From contig NZ_CVUA01000001.1 of assembly GCF_001282785.1 (NCBI RefSeq), positions 1,860,001-1,924,000 of the forward strand: DNA of 64,000 nucleotides, read 5' to 3'. The notes beneath the pieces were generated by a model, which was given only the letters and a program-made list of their open reading frames with translations, was not told the origin of the DNA and ran no database searches. Positions 9,189 through 17,514 of this stretch are shown in pieces (the first letter of the stretch is position 1; each line of letters starts with the position of its first letter). Source of the DNA: Halolamina sediminis. GTDB lineage: Archaea > Halobacteriota > Halobacteria > Halobacteriales > Haloferacaceae. The position numbers and the translations under genes were made by a program.

Positions 9189-10189
9189 GACTCACCCACC
9201 TCCACGGAGGCCGCCGGGACGATGCGTCCCACCTGTGCGTACTCCAGGTCCTCGCTCCAGGTGGCGATCCGTGCCGCGATCGGCGCGACGACGAGGACGA
9301 TCACGAGCGCGTAGCCGAACAGCAGTACCGTCGACGCGATCACCAGCGAGAGCATCGCCTGATCCGTCCAATCGGAGAGGCCGGCGACCTGCTCGGCGTC
9401 CTCCGAGATCGAGTGCCTGTCCACGATCTGGGTCGCGGTGTCGCTCGCCGCGTTCGCCTCGCGCGCCTGGCGGTACTGTCCGAACACACCCGGCCCGAGC
9501 CCGGTCATCGCAGCGACCGGGCTGGCACACGACTCACTACAGCCCGATCTGAACGAACTCGCCAGCGACACCGCGGTCTCGAGCTCCGCCTGATCGGCCT
9601 CGAACGTGGTCCGGGTCTGGGTCAGTTCGGCGCTCACCCGGGAGAACTGCGTCGTCGCGCCGCCGCGTTCGAGCGCGACGGCGGCGGCCTCGAAGTACTG
9701 GATCTTCGCCGACGTGTTCTCGGCGGAGCGACCCTGTTCGTAGAGCGCGTCCCCCTGCTGGCGGTAGAACCGCTCCAGGCCGAGCTGTGCGAGCGTCGCG
9801 TACTGCCCGCCGTCGGCCGCCTCGACGCGACTGATCGCCTCGCCGGTTCGGTTGGCCATCGTGACGCTCTCGGCCACGCTCCCGTTCTGGGCGGCGGCAT
9901 AGGCATCGCTGAACGTCTCGAGCGTCGCGAGGATCGCCGACATCCGTTCCCGGTCGGTCGCCGTGAACTCGCCTACCTGCACGGCGGTGATCGCCTGACT
10001 CCGCATCACTTCGAACTCGCTGTACGTCTCGAGCGCCGGCGCCTCCTCGTACTCCTGCAGCGCCGCGAGGTACTCGTCGGCCGTCTCCGGGTCCGCGGCC
10101 GACGCCGCGACCGGCGTCCCGCTCGCGGCGAAGACGCTCCCGAGGAGGAGCGCGGTCACGATCAGTCGTGAGAGTGTCGATCGGTGCAT
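9185..10189 (-). CDS. Secreted helical protein with C-terminal membrane anchor, tubulin operon gene 7
   Basis: The 334-residue protein begins with a signal peptide (LIVTALLLGSVFAASGTPVA). An almost wholly alpha-helical, acidic ectodomain of about 250 residues follows, with TPR-like helix pairs (DALYEQGRSAENTSAKIQYF). One strong membrane helix (about 285-310, LVIASTVLLFGYALVIVLVV) precedes a short cytoplasmic tail. A CSESC cysteine pair near residue 220 could form a disulphide or bind metal. It starts three bases after the upstream gene and overlaps the downstream gene by four. The layout (signal, helical ectodomain, one helix, short tail) mirrors the neighbouring operon genes at 6462 and 16211. 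No known family recognised. Confidence 0.75.
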   Translation of the reverse strand: MHRSTLSRLIVTALLLGSVFAASGTPVAASAADPETADEYLAALQEYEEAPALETYSEFEVMRSQAITAVQVGEFTATDRERMSAILATLETFSDAYAAAQNGSVAESVTMANRTGEAISRVEAADGGQYATLAQLGLERFYRQQGDALYEQGRSAENTSAKIQYFEAAAVALERGGATTQFSRVSAELTQTRTTFEADQAELETAVSLASSFRSGCSESCASPVAAMTGLGPGVFGQYRQAREANAASDTATQIVDRHSISEDAEQVAGLSDWTDQAMLSLVIASTVLLFGYALVIVLVVAPIAARIATWSEDLEYAQVGRIVPAASVEVGES

Positions 10190-10192
10190 AGT

Positions 10193-12916
10193 CTAGAACC
10201 TCGTGTGCTGGAGCCGTTCGCGAAGCTCCCCGCGGTCGAACAGCCCGTCCACCGCATCGGCGAACCCGATGACGACGAACGCGACGGCGGCGTTCCGGGT
10301 CGCGTCCGGCTTCTGCGTGCTCCGAGCGTAGTCCCGGAGCTCGTCGAGCACGTCGCTGGCCGGCGAGACGATGTTCAGTTCCTCCCGTTCGGCGTCGACC
10401 CGCTCATCGACCTCGCTGAGACGCTGGCGGATCTCGGTCTGCTGGTCGAGGCGCTCCTGCCCGGCGAGATCGAACAGCGTCGCGACCTCGAACTCGTCCC
10501 ACTCGGCGGCCGCCGCCGGGAGATCCGCACACGCGTTGAACAGATCGACGTTCTGCTTCGTGTTCAGCGCGTTGTCGACGACGGTGATGACGCCCTGCCC
10601 GGCATCGAGCAGCGCCGCGGCCACCGCGTCGGGGTCGACACCCGTCCCGGCGAACTGGTCACCGCGATCCGGCAGCGACTCGACCACGTCGACGAGCGCG
10701 TGGCCGACGCTCGCGTAGTAGCTGTGGACCGCGGTGTCGATCTGACTGGAAGGGACCAGCTCGTCGGCCGCCGTCCGGAGCGCCTCGATATCGTCGCGGT
10801 ACGAGTCGATCGAGAACCGGAACTCGACGTCGAGATCGGCCGTCACAGACTCGTCGGCACCGATCTCGACGGTCTCACGGTCCGGATCGAACGCCGAGCC
10901 GTCGGCCGTCGCGAGCAGCTCGTAACTGCCCACCTGCACGTCCTCGAACTCGTAGATCCCGGGATCGGTCGACTGCTCGACCGTCGGGGCTGCCTCGCTC
11001 CGTGTCCCCTCGGCAGCCCGAATCCGGAGGTCGACCGCGTCGGTCGGCTCGCCGTCGATGCCCGTTCGGACCCGGAGCGTCCCCGTCTTCTCGACCAACG
11101 AGATGGAGTCGGGGAAGACACTGGGGTCGGCGACGTGGCGCGAGACCGACTCGAACCGGTCGTGCTCCACGACGATATCGAAATCCGTCGCATCGGCCGA
11201 GACGTCGAACTGGGCCCGACCGCCCTCGTCCGTCTCTCGGGTGAGGTGGGTCTGTCCGCCCGAGACGACCGCGACCGTCACGCCGGGGATCGGCTCGCCG
11301 TCGTCGTCGCGAACCGTGAGCGTCCGGGAGACCGGGCCGAGGGTCAGCCGGACCGGCCCGGAGTCGGCGAGCTCCACCGTCCGGCTGGTGCTGATCCCGT
11401 TGTACGTCGTCTCGATCTCGACCGGCTTTCTGGGCACCTCGATGCGTGACTCCCCGTCGGTGATCTCGTGGGTCTCACTGCTCGTGTCGACCTGATACCC
11501 CTCCTTCGTCCGCTGCTGTCGGGGCGTCACCTGTACCGTCACGGGGTCGGTGATCCGGCTATCGCTGTACCCGTCGATCACGGAGACCGTGAGCTTTCGC
11601 GGGCCGGACGCACCGCCGCCCGTGGCACCGTCGTCGGAGGAGGTCCGCCAGAGGATCAACAGTACGAGCCCCAGGAGAACTGCGAGCGTGAGGATCGCTC
11701 CGACGAGGACGTTGTTCCCCCCAGTCGAGGGGATCAGACCACCCTCCGTCGGCTCCGGTGTGGCCGTTCCCTCGGTGGATTGGGAGGCTGAAGCGCCGCC
11801 AGCGATATCGACGAACACCGACGAGCCGTCACTGTAGAGCAGCACGAGCGTGTTCACGCCGCCGCTATCGTTTCCCGGGAGTGTCACGGTCCCGGACTGC
11901 TGGGTGACGTTATCGAGCACTCGAACGCCCGAACTCCCGTTCAGTACCGCTCGATCGACGCTCCCGTCGGGGAGAGTCCCGTCGGCGATGGTGACGGTGC
12001 CGTTCTCGATCGAACCCGAGAGCGTTCCCGCGGGCTCGAAGGAGCCGTTGAGCACCGTCTGCCCGTCGAACTCGACTGTGACATCGCCCGCGCCGGCCAC
12101 GTACTCGTTAGCCAGTTGGATCTGCTGGCTGGAGGCGTTCACGGTGGAGACGTACGCCGCCGCGGGGTCGTCGGTCGTGAGAGTGACGTGGTACGCCGAG
12201 CCGTCGACCAGAAGCGGTGACGAGACGACCACGCCGCCGCTCCGGAGCGACACGTCCGTTTCGGCGATCTCCCCGAGGTCGATGCTCCCCTGGGTGACGA
12301 ACTGCAGTTCGCTGTCGGCTGCCGACAGCGTCACGGTCGCTGGCGGCCGCAGCAACGGTCCGAGCGGCCCACGTTCGAGTCGCAGAACGCCGTTCTCGCT
12401 GATCGTGCCCGTGGCCGTCACCGGCTCGCCGCCGAGCGCCGACACCTCGACGTCGACGGAGTCGGCACCGAGCCCCGCAGCCGTGGCGTTCATCGTGAGT
12501 CGCCCGTCGCTGTCGAAGCTGGCCGACCCCGAGTCGACCCCCAGATACCGGAGGTCTATCGTCCGATTGAACTCCTCCGTCCCGTTGTACGTCACTCTCA
12601 CGCGGGCGTCTGCCAGCGAGGAGTCGGGCAACGCGTCGACCGGGACTTCACGGCCCCACCAGTTCGGATCCTCCGTCTCCGTTTCGTTCGTCTCGAGTTC
12701 GATCGTCTCGTTGTTCGCGGTCACGCTGACGCCGACGCCCTGCCGGTCGGGGAACGTCGCGTTGTCGAACTCGATCAGCAGATTGCCGTCGGCCTGCTGG
12801 TTCACTCTGACGTCGCCGTCGGCCGAGTCCTCGGCAACGCCGACGCCGACGGCGGCCACGCTGGAGACGACGAGCGCGATCACGGCGAGCGTCGCGAGGA
12901 GGCGTCGTTCGGTCAT
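10193..12916 (-). CDS. Type I membrane protein with cytoplasmic SpaA-like domains, tubulin operon gene 6
   Basis: This 907-residue protein has a signal peptide (MTERRLLATLAVIALVVSSV) and an ectodomain of about 370 residues with many N-glycosylation sequons (NNET, NGT, NRT, NAT, NAS, NGS, NDS). A Ser/Thr/Pro stalk and one membrane helix (about 408-430, VGAILTLAVLLGLVLLILW) follow. The intracellular half carries two or three carboxypeptidase-regulatory/SpaA-like sandwiches (LTVRDDDGEPIPGVTVAVV, DPGIYEFEDVQVGSYELL) and ends in a helical domain. I chose the ATG at 12916 because the upstream part of the open frame is Arg/Pro-rich antisense-like sequence and this start gives a clean signal peptide and an ATGA overlap with the tubulin-like gene. 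It could link an outside signal to the cytoplasmic filament; inferred. Confidence 0.78.
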   Translation of the reverse strand: MTERRLLATLAVIALVVSSVAAVGVGVAEDSADGDVRVNQQADGNLLIEFDNATFPDRQGVGVSVTANNETIELETNETETEDPNWWGREVPVDALPDSSLADARVRVTYNGTEEFNRTIDLRYLGVDSGSASFDSDGRLTMNATAAGLGADSVDVEVSALGGEPVTATGTISENGVLRLERGPLGPLLRPPATVTLSAADSELQFVTQGSIDLGEIAETDVSLRSGGVVVSSPLLVDGSAYHVTLTTDDPAAAYVSTVNASSQQIQLANEYVAGAGDVTVEFDGQTVLNGSFEPAGTLSGSIENGTVTIADGTLPDGSVDRAVLNGSSGVRVLDNVTQQSGTVTLPGNDSGGVNTLVLLYSDGSSVFVDIAGGASASQSTEGTATPEPTEGGLIPSTGGNNVLVGAILTLAVLLGLVLLILWRTSSDDGATGGGASGPRKLTVSVIDGYSDSRITDPVTVQVTPRQQRTKEGYQVDTSSETHEITDGESRIEVPRKPVEIETTYNGISTSRTVELADSGPVRLTLGPVSRTLTVRDDDGEPIPGVTVAVVSGGQTHLTRETDEGGRAQFDVSADATDFDIVVEHDRFESVSRHVADPSVFPDSISLVEKTGTLRVRTGIDGEPTDAVDLRIRAAEGTRSEAAPTVEQSTDPGIYEFEDVQVGSYELLATADGSAFDPDRETVEIGADESVTADLDVEFRFSIDSYRDDIEALRTAADELVPSSQIDTAVHSYYASVGHALVDVVESLPDRGDQFAGTGVDPDAVAAALLDAGQGVITVVDNALNTKQNVDLFNACADLPAAAAEWDEFEVATLFDLAGQERLDQQTEIRQRLSEVDERVDAEREELNIVSPASDVLDELRDYARSTQKPDATRNAAVAFVVIGFADAVDGLFDRGELRERLQHTRF

Positions 12917-14121
12917 CGGCCCGACCCGTTCACCTCCAGGTACCGCGTCAAGTTCTCCTCTAACTGCTCGATCTCGTTCATCGAAATCGCCGCCTCGGAG
13001 TCGTTCTGCAGCTTCTGTGCCTGCTCGAACTGCCGTTTCGTCTCCTCGTACTCCGCCCACGACTGATCCAGCAGCGGATTCAGGTCGAACCCCCCGAGCA
13101 GGAGCAGCACGTCGACGTTGTTCCCGCGGCCGGGTTTCAGCGTGACCGTCGAGAGCCCCTTCGCGCTCGAGATCCCCTTGTCGCGCTTCCAGCGGCCGAA
13201 CGCGTTCTCGACGCCGGATTTGGTCACCTCGCCCGACTCGACGAGGTGTGCGGGGGCGCGGACGACCGCGAACGCCGCCCGGGAGGTGGACGCGTCCATC
13301 GGGACGAACGACTGGTCGGCCGCCCGGTCGAACATGATCTCGTAGTCGAGCATGTCGTAGTGGAGACCCGTCGCGACGCCGGGGGTGAAGTGGTAGACGC
13401 CGATGTTCGATGGTTGGGCGATGTAGTCCTCCGCGTCGATGACGCGCTCGGCGTTCCGGCCGGCGCTGATCAGCAGGTCGATCGCGGTGACGATCCGCTC
13501 GTTCACTGCGTCGTACTGGTCGGTCGAGTCGTCGCCCTTCTCGATGTGCGTGTTGCTCGCGAGCAGCACCGCGTCGGCGTTCTGTGTCACGTCGCGGCGC
13601 ATGAGCAGCCGCGAGAGCCCCATGACCGCGTTGAACTGCTGCTGGGACGGCTCGTGCTCGTACGGCCACGCCGCGAACGCCATGTTGACCGCGCTCTGGA
13701 CCCACTCCGGTCGCTCCCCTTCGACGTTCGAGCCGGTCGAAAGCTGTTCGATGAGGTACGGGATCGACCCGTTCCCGGTCCCGCCACCGAGGGTGGTGAC
13801 GTGAAGCAGGGCGTCGGCGCCGAGCATCCGCTCCGTGACGGCGTCGTAGATCACGTCGAAGTGTTCCTCGGCCATCTTTTCGCCCTTCGCGAAGTCGTTC
13901 CCCACGCCGCGTCGGGGGCCGAAGATCGTGATGTGGTCGCCGTACTCTTCGAGGATGTCGGCGTCCTGCATCAGGTTCTCCATGTCGGCGCGGTTGGTGT
14001 TGAGCAGCGTCACCCGGTCGTCGATCCCGGGGCTCTCCTCGCGGCTGAGGAACGTCGACGCGATCCGGCCGCCACCTTCGCCGGAGGAGACGATCCCCCA
14101 CTGGGTGTAGGCACCGGACAT
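12913..14121 (-). CDS. Tubulin/FtsZ-superfamily GTPase, divergent, tubulin operon gene 5
   Basis: A 402-residue member of the tubulin/FtsZ superfamily. Visible landmarks are an N-terminal glycine loop GEGGG (14-18), NTNRADM (41-47, where FtsZ binds nucleotide with NTD), the signature loop TTLGGGTGNG (109-118), a helix-7 region DQYDAVNERIVTAIDLLI, and a T7-like loop RVIDAEDY (226-233) that keeps the two acidic catalytic positions of NxDxxD. GTP binding and filament-dependent hydrolysis are therefore plausible. It is clearly not canonical FtsZ1/FtsZ2, nor close to CetZ, and it has a helical C-terminal tail. The start at 14121 is set by a one-base TGATG overlap with the upstream gene. It sits between two membrane proteins that are its likely partners. 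Confidence 0.82.
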   Translation of the reverse strand: MSGAYTQWGIVSSGEGGGRIASTFLSREESPGIDDRVTLLNTNRADMENLMQDADILEEYGDHITIFGPRRGVGNDFAKGEKMAEEHFDVIYDAVTERMLGADALLHVTTLGGGTGNGSIPYLIEQLSTGSNVEGERPEWVQSAVNMAFAAWPYEHEPSQQQFNAVMGLSRLLMRRDVTQNADAVLLASNTHIEKGDDSTDQYDAVNERIVTAIDLLISAGRNAERVIDAEDYIAQPSNIGVYHFTPGVATGLHYDMLDYEIMFDRAADQSFVPMDASTSRAAFAVVRAPAHLVESGEVTKSGVENAFGRWKRDKGISSAKGLSTVTLKPGRGNNVDVLLLLGGFDLNPLLDQSWAEYEETKRQFEQAQKLQNDSEAAISMNEIEQLEENLTRYLEVNGSGR

Positions 14122-16214
14122 CAGGCGCTCACCCCATCGTCGGTGACGGTGACGTCGAGGTCGAGCTCCGTCAGGGTGTTCGTGATCAGTTCGTCGGACG
14201 CCGGAACGGAGAGGAATCTGGTGCGCATGTCGTCGTAGGTGAGTGTTTCGTCGTCGTCGTCGAGGTGGTGGGTTACGAGCGTCCGGAGCCGCGAAACGAA
14301 CCGCTCGTGGTCGTAGACGAGGAGTCGCCCGTCGTCCATCCGGGCGGTGTACCCGGCGTCGTCGGCCCACAGCAGCAGGAGACAGGGGAGGTAGTCGTCC
14401 GCGATCGGCAGGTCGGTGTCGGGCGTCAGGTAGCCGTCCGCCTCGAAGCGATCCTCGAGCTCGGGGGCGACCGTCGGCAGCTGGTCCCGCACCGCGTCCT
14501 CGTGGTCGCCACAGAGTCGGTCACGGAGCGACCGCTCCGAGAGCACGAGCCGTTCGGCGGCGTCGTCGTCGAGTTCGATCGTGGTCTCGGCGTCGACGAT
14601 CGCCTCGGCCGGAACGCTCGCCGTCACCGTGTAGGAGCCGTACGGCACGTCGTCGAACGTTACGGCCGTCGAGGTCCCGATCGCGGCCGTCTCGCGCTCG
14701 GTCGCGTTCTCGCCGTCGAGCTCGATCGTGACCTCGTCGGCCGCCGCAGAGTCGTCGGCGAGTTCGGCCGTCACCTCGAGGCCGTAGGTCTCGCCGCTGC
14801 CGCCGGTGACGAGCACGCCGCGTCGCTCGTCGAACGTCACGCGGGGCTCGTCCTGTGCGTACAGTTCGAAGAACCGCTCGGGCTCCTTGACGGGGAGGTC
14901 CTCGCCGTCGACTTCCCCCTGCTTCCGGAGCGCCTCCTCGATCCGCTCGCTCACGATGCCGTAGGAGTCGGCGACCGCGGCCTTCTCCTCGGCGATGTCG
15001 AGCGCGGCGAGCAGTTCGTCGGTCGCGGTCTCCCAGCGCTCGGTGAACGCTTCGAGATCGTCAGCCGAGCGCAACTCCTCAATGTAGTTCGTGTAGATCG
15101 CGTCCGGCGTAGTGTAGAACTCCGGCGGCACGTCGCTGCTCTCGACGGTATCGTCTGCCCCCTCGAGATCCGACCGGAGCGTCGAGACGACGTCGATCGC
15201 CACGCGGCGGACGTCCGCCGACGCGCTTTCGAGCTGGTCGGTCGAGAGCGCCGACTCCATCTCCTCCAGCTGGCTGCGGACGCTGGAGATCCGGTCGCGC
15301 TGCTCCGCGGAGAGGTACGGGTCGACCTCGGCGTCGTCGATCGCCCCGAGCAGCGAGACCAGCGCGTCGCGGTCGGCGGAGAACTCCTCGGCCGTCGAGC
15401 GCTCGACGCGCTCGCGTGCACGTTCGAGCTTCTCCATCGCGCTCTCCCACTCCCCCACGTCGAGATGGTCCCTGATCGACTGGAACTGCTTCTGGAGGTT
15501 CGCGCGATCACCGCCGTACTCGCCGACCGTCCGCTCGATGCGATCGATCGCCCGGTCGAAAACCTCACGGGTCACGTCACGGCTGCGTTCGATCGTGCGT
15601 TCGGCCTCGGACACGTCGGGCGAATCGCCGTCCGGGGCGGAGATGGAGACCGACTCGAACGGGTCGGCGTCCTCGTCGAGGAACTCCGACTGCACCTCGT
15701 CGGCCGCCTCCCGGGAGCGATCGACCTCCTCGCGGGCGAACCCCGCGAACGACGAGGAGACGGTCGCGGAGAACGACTCCACGTCGCTCTCGAGTTCCTC
15801 CAGTTTGTGGACGCTCTCGAGGGATTCGAGCCGGTAGGAGCCGTCGTCGACGTCGACGTGGATCCCGGCGGACTCGAAGCTGTCGGCGAGATGCTGCGCG
15901 TCGGTTTTTGCCGCCGACGCGTCCCAGCGGGGGTAGTCCCGACTCAGGCGGTTGAGCCGGCTCAGCTCCTCGCGGAACGAGGATGCGACCGACTCGGCCA
16001 TGCTTCTCGTGAACTCCCCCTCGGTCGTGTTGCGGCGGGCGACCGTCCCCCGGACGTAGAGCCCGATAGCGACGATGACCACCAGCGGGGCGCCGACCCC
16101 GACGGCGTACACGCCGAGGGTCGAACCGAAATAGAGGAACGCCGCCGCGCCGAGGGCGGTCGTCACGAGGACGATACCTGCGATACCGAGTGCCGCTCTG
16201 TACTGTCGTTTCAT
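14121..16214 (-). CDS. Membrane-anchored coiled-coil protein, tubulin operon gene 4
   Basis: The protein has 697 residues. Two N-terminal membrane helices (about 8-30 and 36-57) lie before a long acidic coiled-coil region (about 75-430, for example RDRISSVRSQLEEMESALS). A SpaA/carboxypeptidase-regulatory-like sandwich follows (about 470-570, VTFDDVPYGSYTVTASV), then a mixed C-terminal domain of about 120 residues. With a two-helix hairpin both ends should be cytoplasmic, placing the coiled coil next to the tubulin-like proteins. I preferred the ATG at 16214 (MKRQYRAALG) because it gives an ATGA overlap with the upstream gene. A membrane tether or bundling factor is a reasonable guess; no family recognised. 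Confidence 0.75.
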   Translation of the reverse strand: MKRQYRAALGIAGIVLVTTALGAAAFLYFGSTLGVYAVGVGAPLVVIVAIGLYVRGTVARRNTTEGEFTRSMAESVASSFREELSRLNRLSRDYPRWDASAAKTDAQHLADSFESAGIHVDVDDGSYRLESLESVHKLEELESDVESFSATVSSSFAGFAREEVDRSREAADEVQSEFLDEDADPFESVSISAPDGDSPDVSEAERTIERSRDVTREVFDRAIDRIERTVGEYGGDRANLQKQFQSIRDHLDVGEWESAMEKLERARERVERSTAEEFSADRDALVSLLGAIDDAEVDPYLSAEQRDRISSVRSQLEEMESALSTDQLESASADVRRVAIDVVSTLRSDLEGADDTVESSDVPPEFYTTPDAIYTNYIEELRSADDLEAFTERWETATDELLAALDIAEEKAAVADSYGIVSERIEEALRKQGEVDGEDLPVKEPERFFELYAQDEPRVTFDERRGVLVTGGSGETYGLEVTAELADDSAAADEVTIELDGENATERETAAIGTSTAVTFDDVPYGSYTVTASVPAEAIVDAETTIELDDDAAERLVLSERSLRDRLCGDHEDAVRDQLPTVAPELEDRFEADGYLTPDTDLPIADDYLPCLLLLWADDAGYTARMDDGRLLVYDHERFVSRLRTLVTHHLDDDDETLTYDDMRTRFLSVPASDELITNTLTELDLDVTVTDDGVSA

Positions 16215-17245
16215 AGGATCACCTCGAAGAGCGTCGGCCACTGGAGGGCGCCGACGGCGATGCCGGCAAGAAGCGCGAGGATACCGAGTACGAGTGGCAG
16301 TGCGACCTGTTTGGGGCTGTACTGCGTCGCGGTCGAGACGCCGCGGTCGATCTCGATCTTGCTCAGCGTCCGCCGAGAGAGGGCGTAGCCGGCGACGGCG
16401 CCGACGAGGAGGCCGCCGACGAGCCCGCCACCGACGAACAGCCGAACGCGCATGACCGCCGCGCTCCGACGCTGCTCGGCCGCCTCGATGTAGGACCGGA
16501 GCGACTCACGAGCCGCCGTTCTCGCGTCGGCGGCCGTGCTGTTCGACTCCTCGACGATCGTCGCGACCGCCTGTCCGTCGCCGGATCGCGCGGCCGGGAT
16601 CACGCTCCGCTGGAGGTCGGTCGTCCGTTGGGAGAGTTCGCTCCCGTTGAGCGCCGCGATGGCGCTTTGGACCGCCGAACTGTTCGTCGCGTCCGAAGAG
16701 ACGTTCGAGAGTACCGTCGAGTTCGTCCGGACGGTGTCGATCGAGCGCAGCCAGCTCCGCTCCGCCTTTTCGAACTCCCCACTCGCTTCCTCGCTCGGGA
16801 ACCGCATCGTTCGGTCGGCGACTGACGACTCCGCACGGTAGCCGGTCTGGATCTGGATGGTCGTCCCAGTGATGTCGGGACGGTTCTCGACGCCGGCCTT
16901 CGGATCGACCGGCTCAGTCCCCGCTTCGAGCGTGAGCACGATACTGTTCTCGCGTTCGCTCTCGACCGACACCCCGTCGACGGCATTCGCGTCGAACCCG
17001 CCCCACGCGGTCGGGTACTGCTGGGCCTCGCCATCCTGACAAACGTACATCGTCACCGTCGTTCCGGGGTAGTACGACTGGACCCCGTCGATTCGTTCGT
17101 CCGTATCGAGGTAGAACACCGCCGTCGTGCCGTCAGTCCCCCCACACGGGTTCTCGGGTGAGGCAGCCGCAGTCGCGACGCCGGTCGTCGCCGCGACGAC
17201 GAGAACGAGCGCGAGAACGAGGATCGAGTATCGCCGTCGCATCAT
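16211..17245 (-). CDS. Secreted protein with two C-terminal membrane helices, tubulin operon gene 3
   Basis: This 344-residue protein starts with a signal peptide (SILVLALVLVVAATTGVATA). A beta-rich ectodomain contains two cysteines (ENPCGG and YVCQDG), probably a disulphide. An acidic helical stretch then leads to two C-terminal membrane helices (about 264-285, VGGGLVGGLLVGAVAGYAL, and 316-337). The short loop between them would face the cytoplasm. Both of its ends overlap neighbouring genes by four bases. Several NxS/T sequons support an outside location for the ectodomain. No homologous family recognised. Confidence 0.74.
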   Translation of the reverse strand: MMRRRYSILVLALVLVVAATTGVATAAASPENPCGGTDGTTAVFYLDTDERIDGVQSYYPGTTVTMYVCQDGEAQQYPTAWGGFDANAVDGVSVESERENSIVLTLEAGTEPVDPKAGVENRPDITGTTIQIQTGYRAESSVADRTMRFPSEEASGEFEKAERSWLRSIDTVRTNSTVLSNVSSDATNSSAVQSAIAALNGSELSQRTTDLQRSVIPAARSGDGQAVATIVEESNSTAADARTAARESLRSYIEAAEQRRSAAVMRVRLFVGGGLVGGLLVGAVAGYALSRRTLSKIEIDRGVSTATQYSPKQVALPLVLGILALLAGIAVGALQWPTLFEVIL

Positions 17246-17514
17246 CGCATCCCCCTGTTCTGGTAGGCGTAGACGGTTCCGCCGAGAAGACCGATACCGA
17301 GGCCGAGCGCGGCCCCGAACCCGAGCGGCATGACGATGCTCTTGGCAACGTCAGTCGCGGTGGCCGTCACCTCGCGCTGCTGATCGGCCGCCGCGGCGAG
17401 TTCGTCGATCGTCTCCGGGTTTCCGGTCGTATCCCCGGTGAGCGTGAGCACGGCCCCCGCAGCGACGAGGAGAAGGACGATCACGGCCACGACGCCGAGG
17501 AGACGGCGGTTCAC
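17242..17514 (-). CDS. Small two-helix membrane protein, tubulin operon gene 2
   Basis: A 90-residue protein with membrane helices at about 5-27 (LGVVAVIVLLLVAAGAVL) and 60-82 (IVMPLGFGAALGLGIGLLGG), joined by an acidic helical loop of roughly 35 residues that should be outside. The start is a GTG in a GTGA overlap with the stop of the tubulin-like gene at 17511, so the two are translationally coupled. The glycine-rich second helix resembles those of the next gene. It may be an accessory subunit of the larger membrane proteins. No known family. Confidence 0.68.
   Translation of the reverse strand: MNRRLLGVVAVIVLLLVAAGAVLTLTGDTTGNPETIDELAAAADQQREVTATATDVAKSIVMPLGFGAALGLGIGLLGGTVYAYQNRGMR

Noticed and set aside
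10193-14101. Single 1302-codon reading frame that would fuse the tubulin-like gene region with the downstream membrane protein
   Set aside because: The upstream 395 codons are an Arg-rich alternative frame of the tubulin-like gene. A clean signal peptide starts at 12916, so the real gene begins there.
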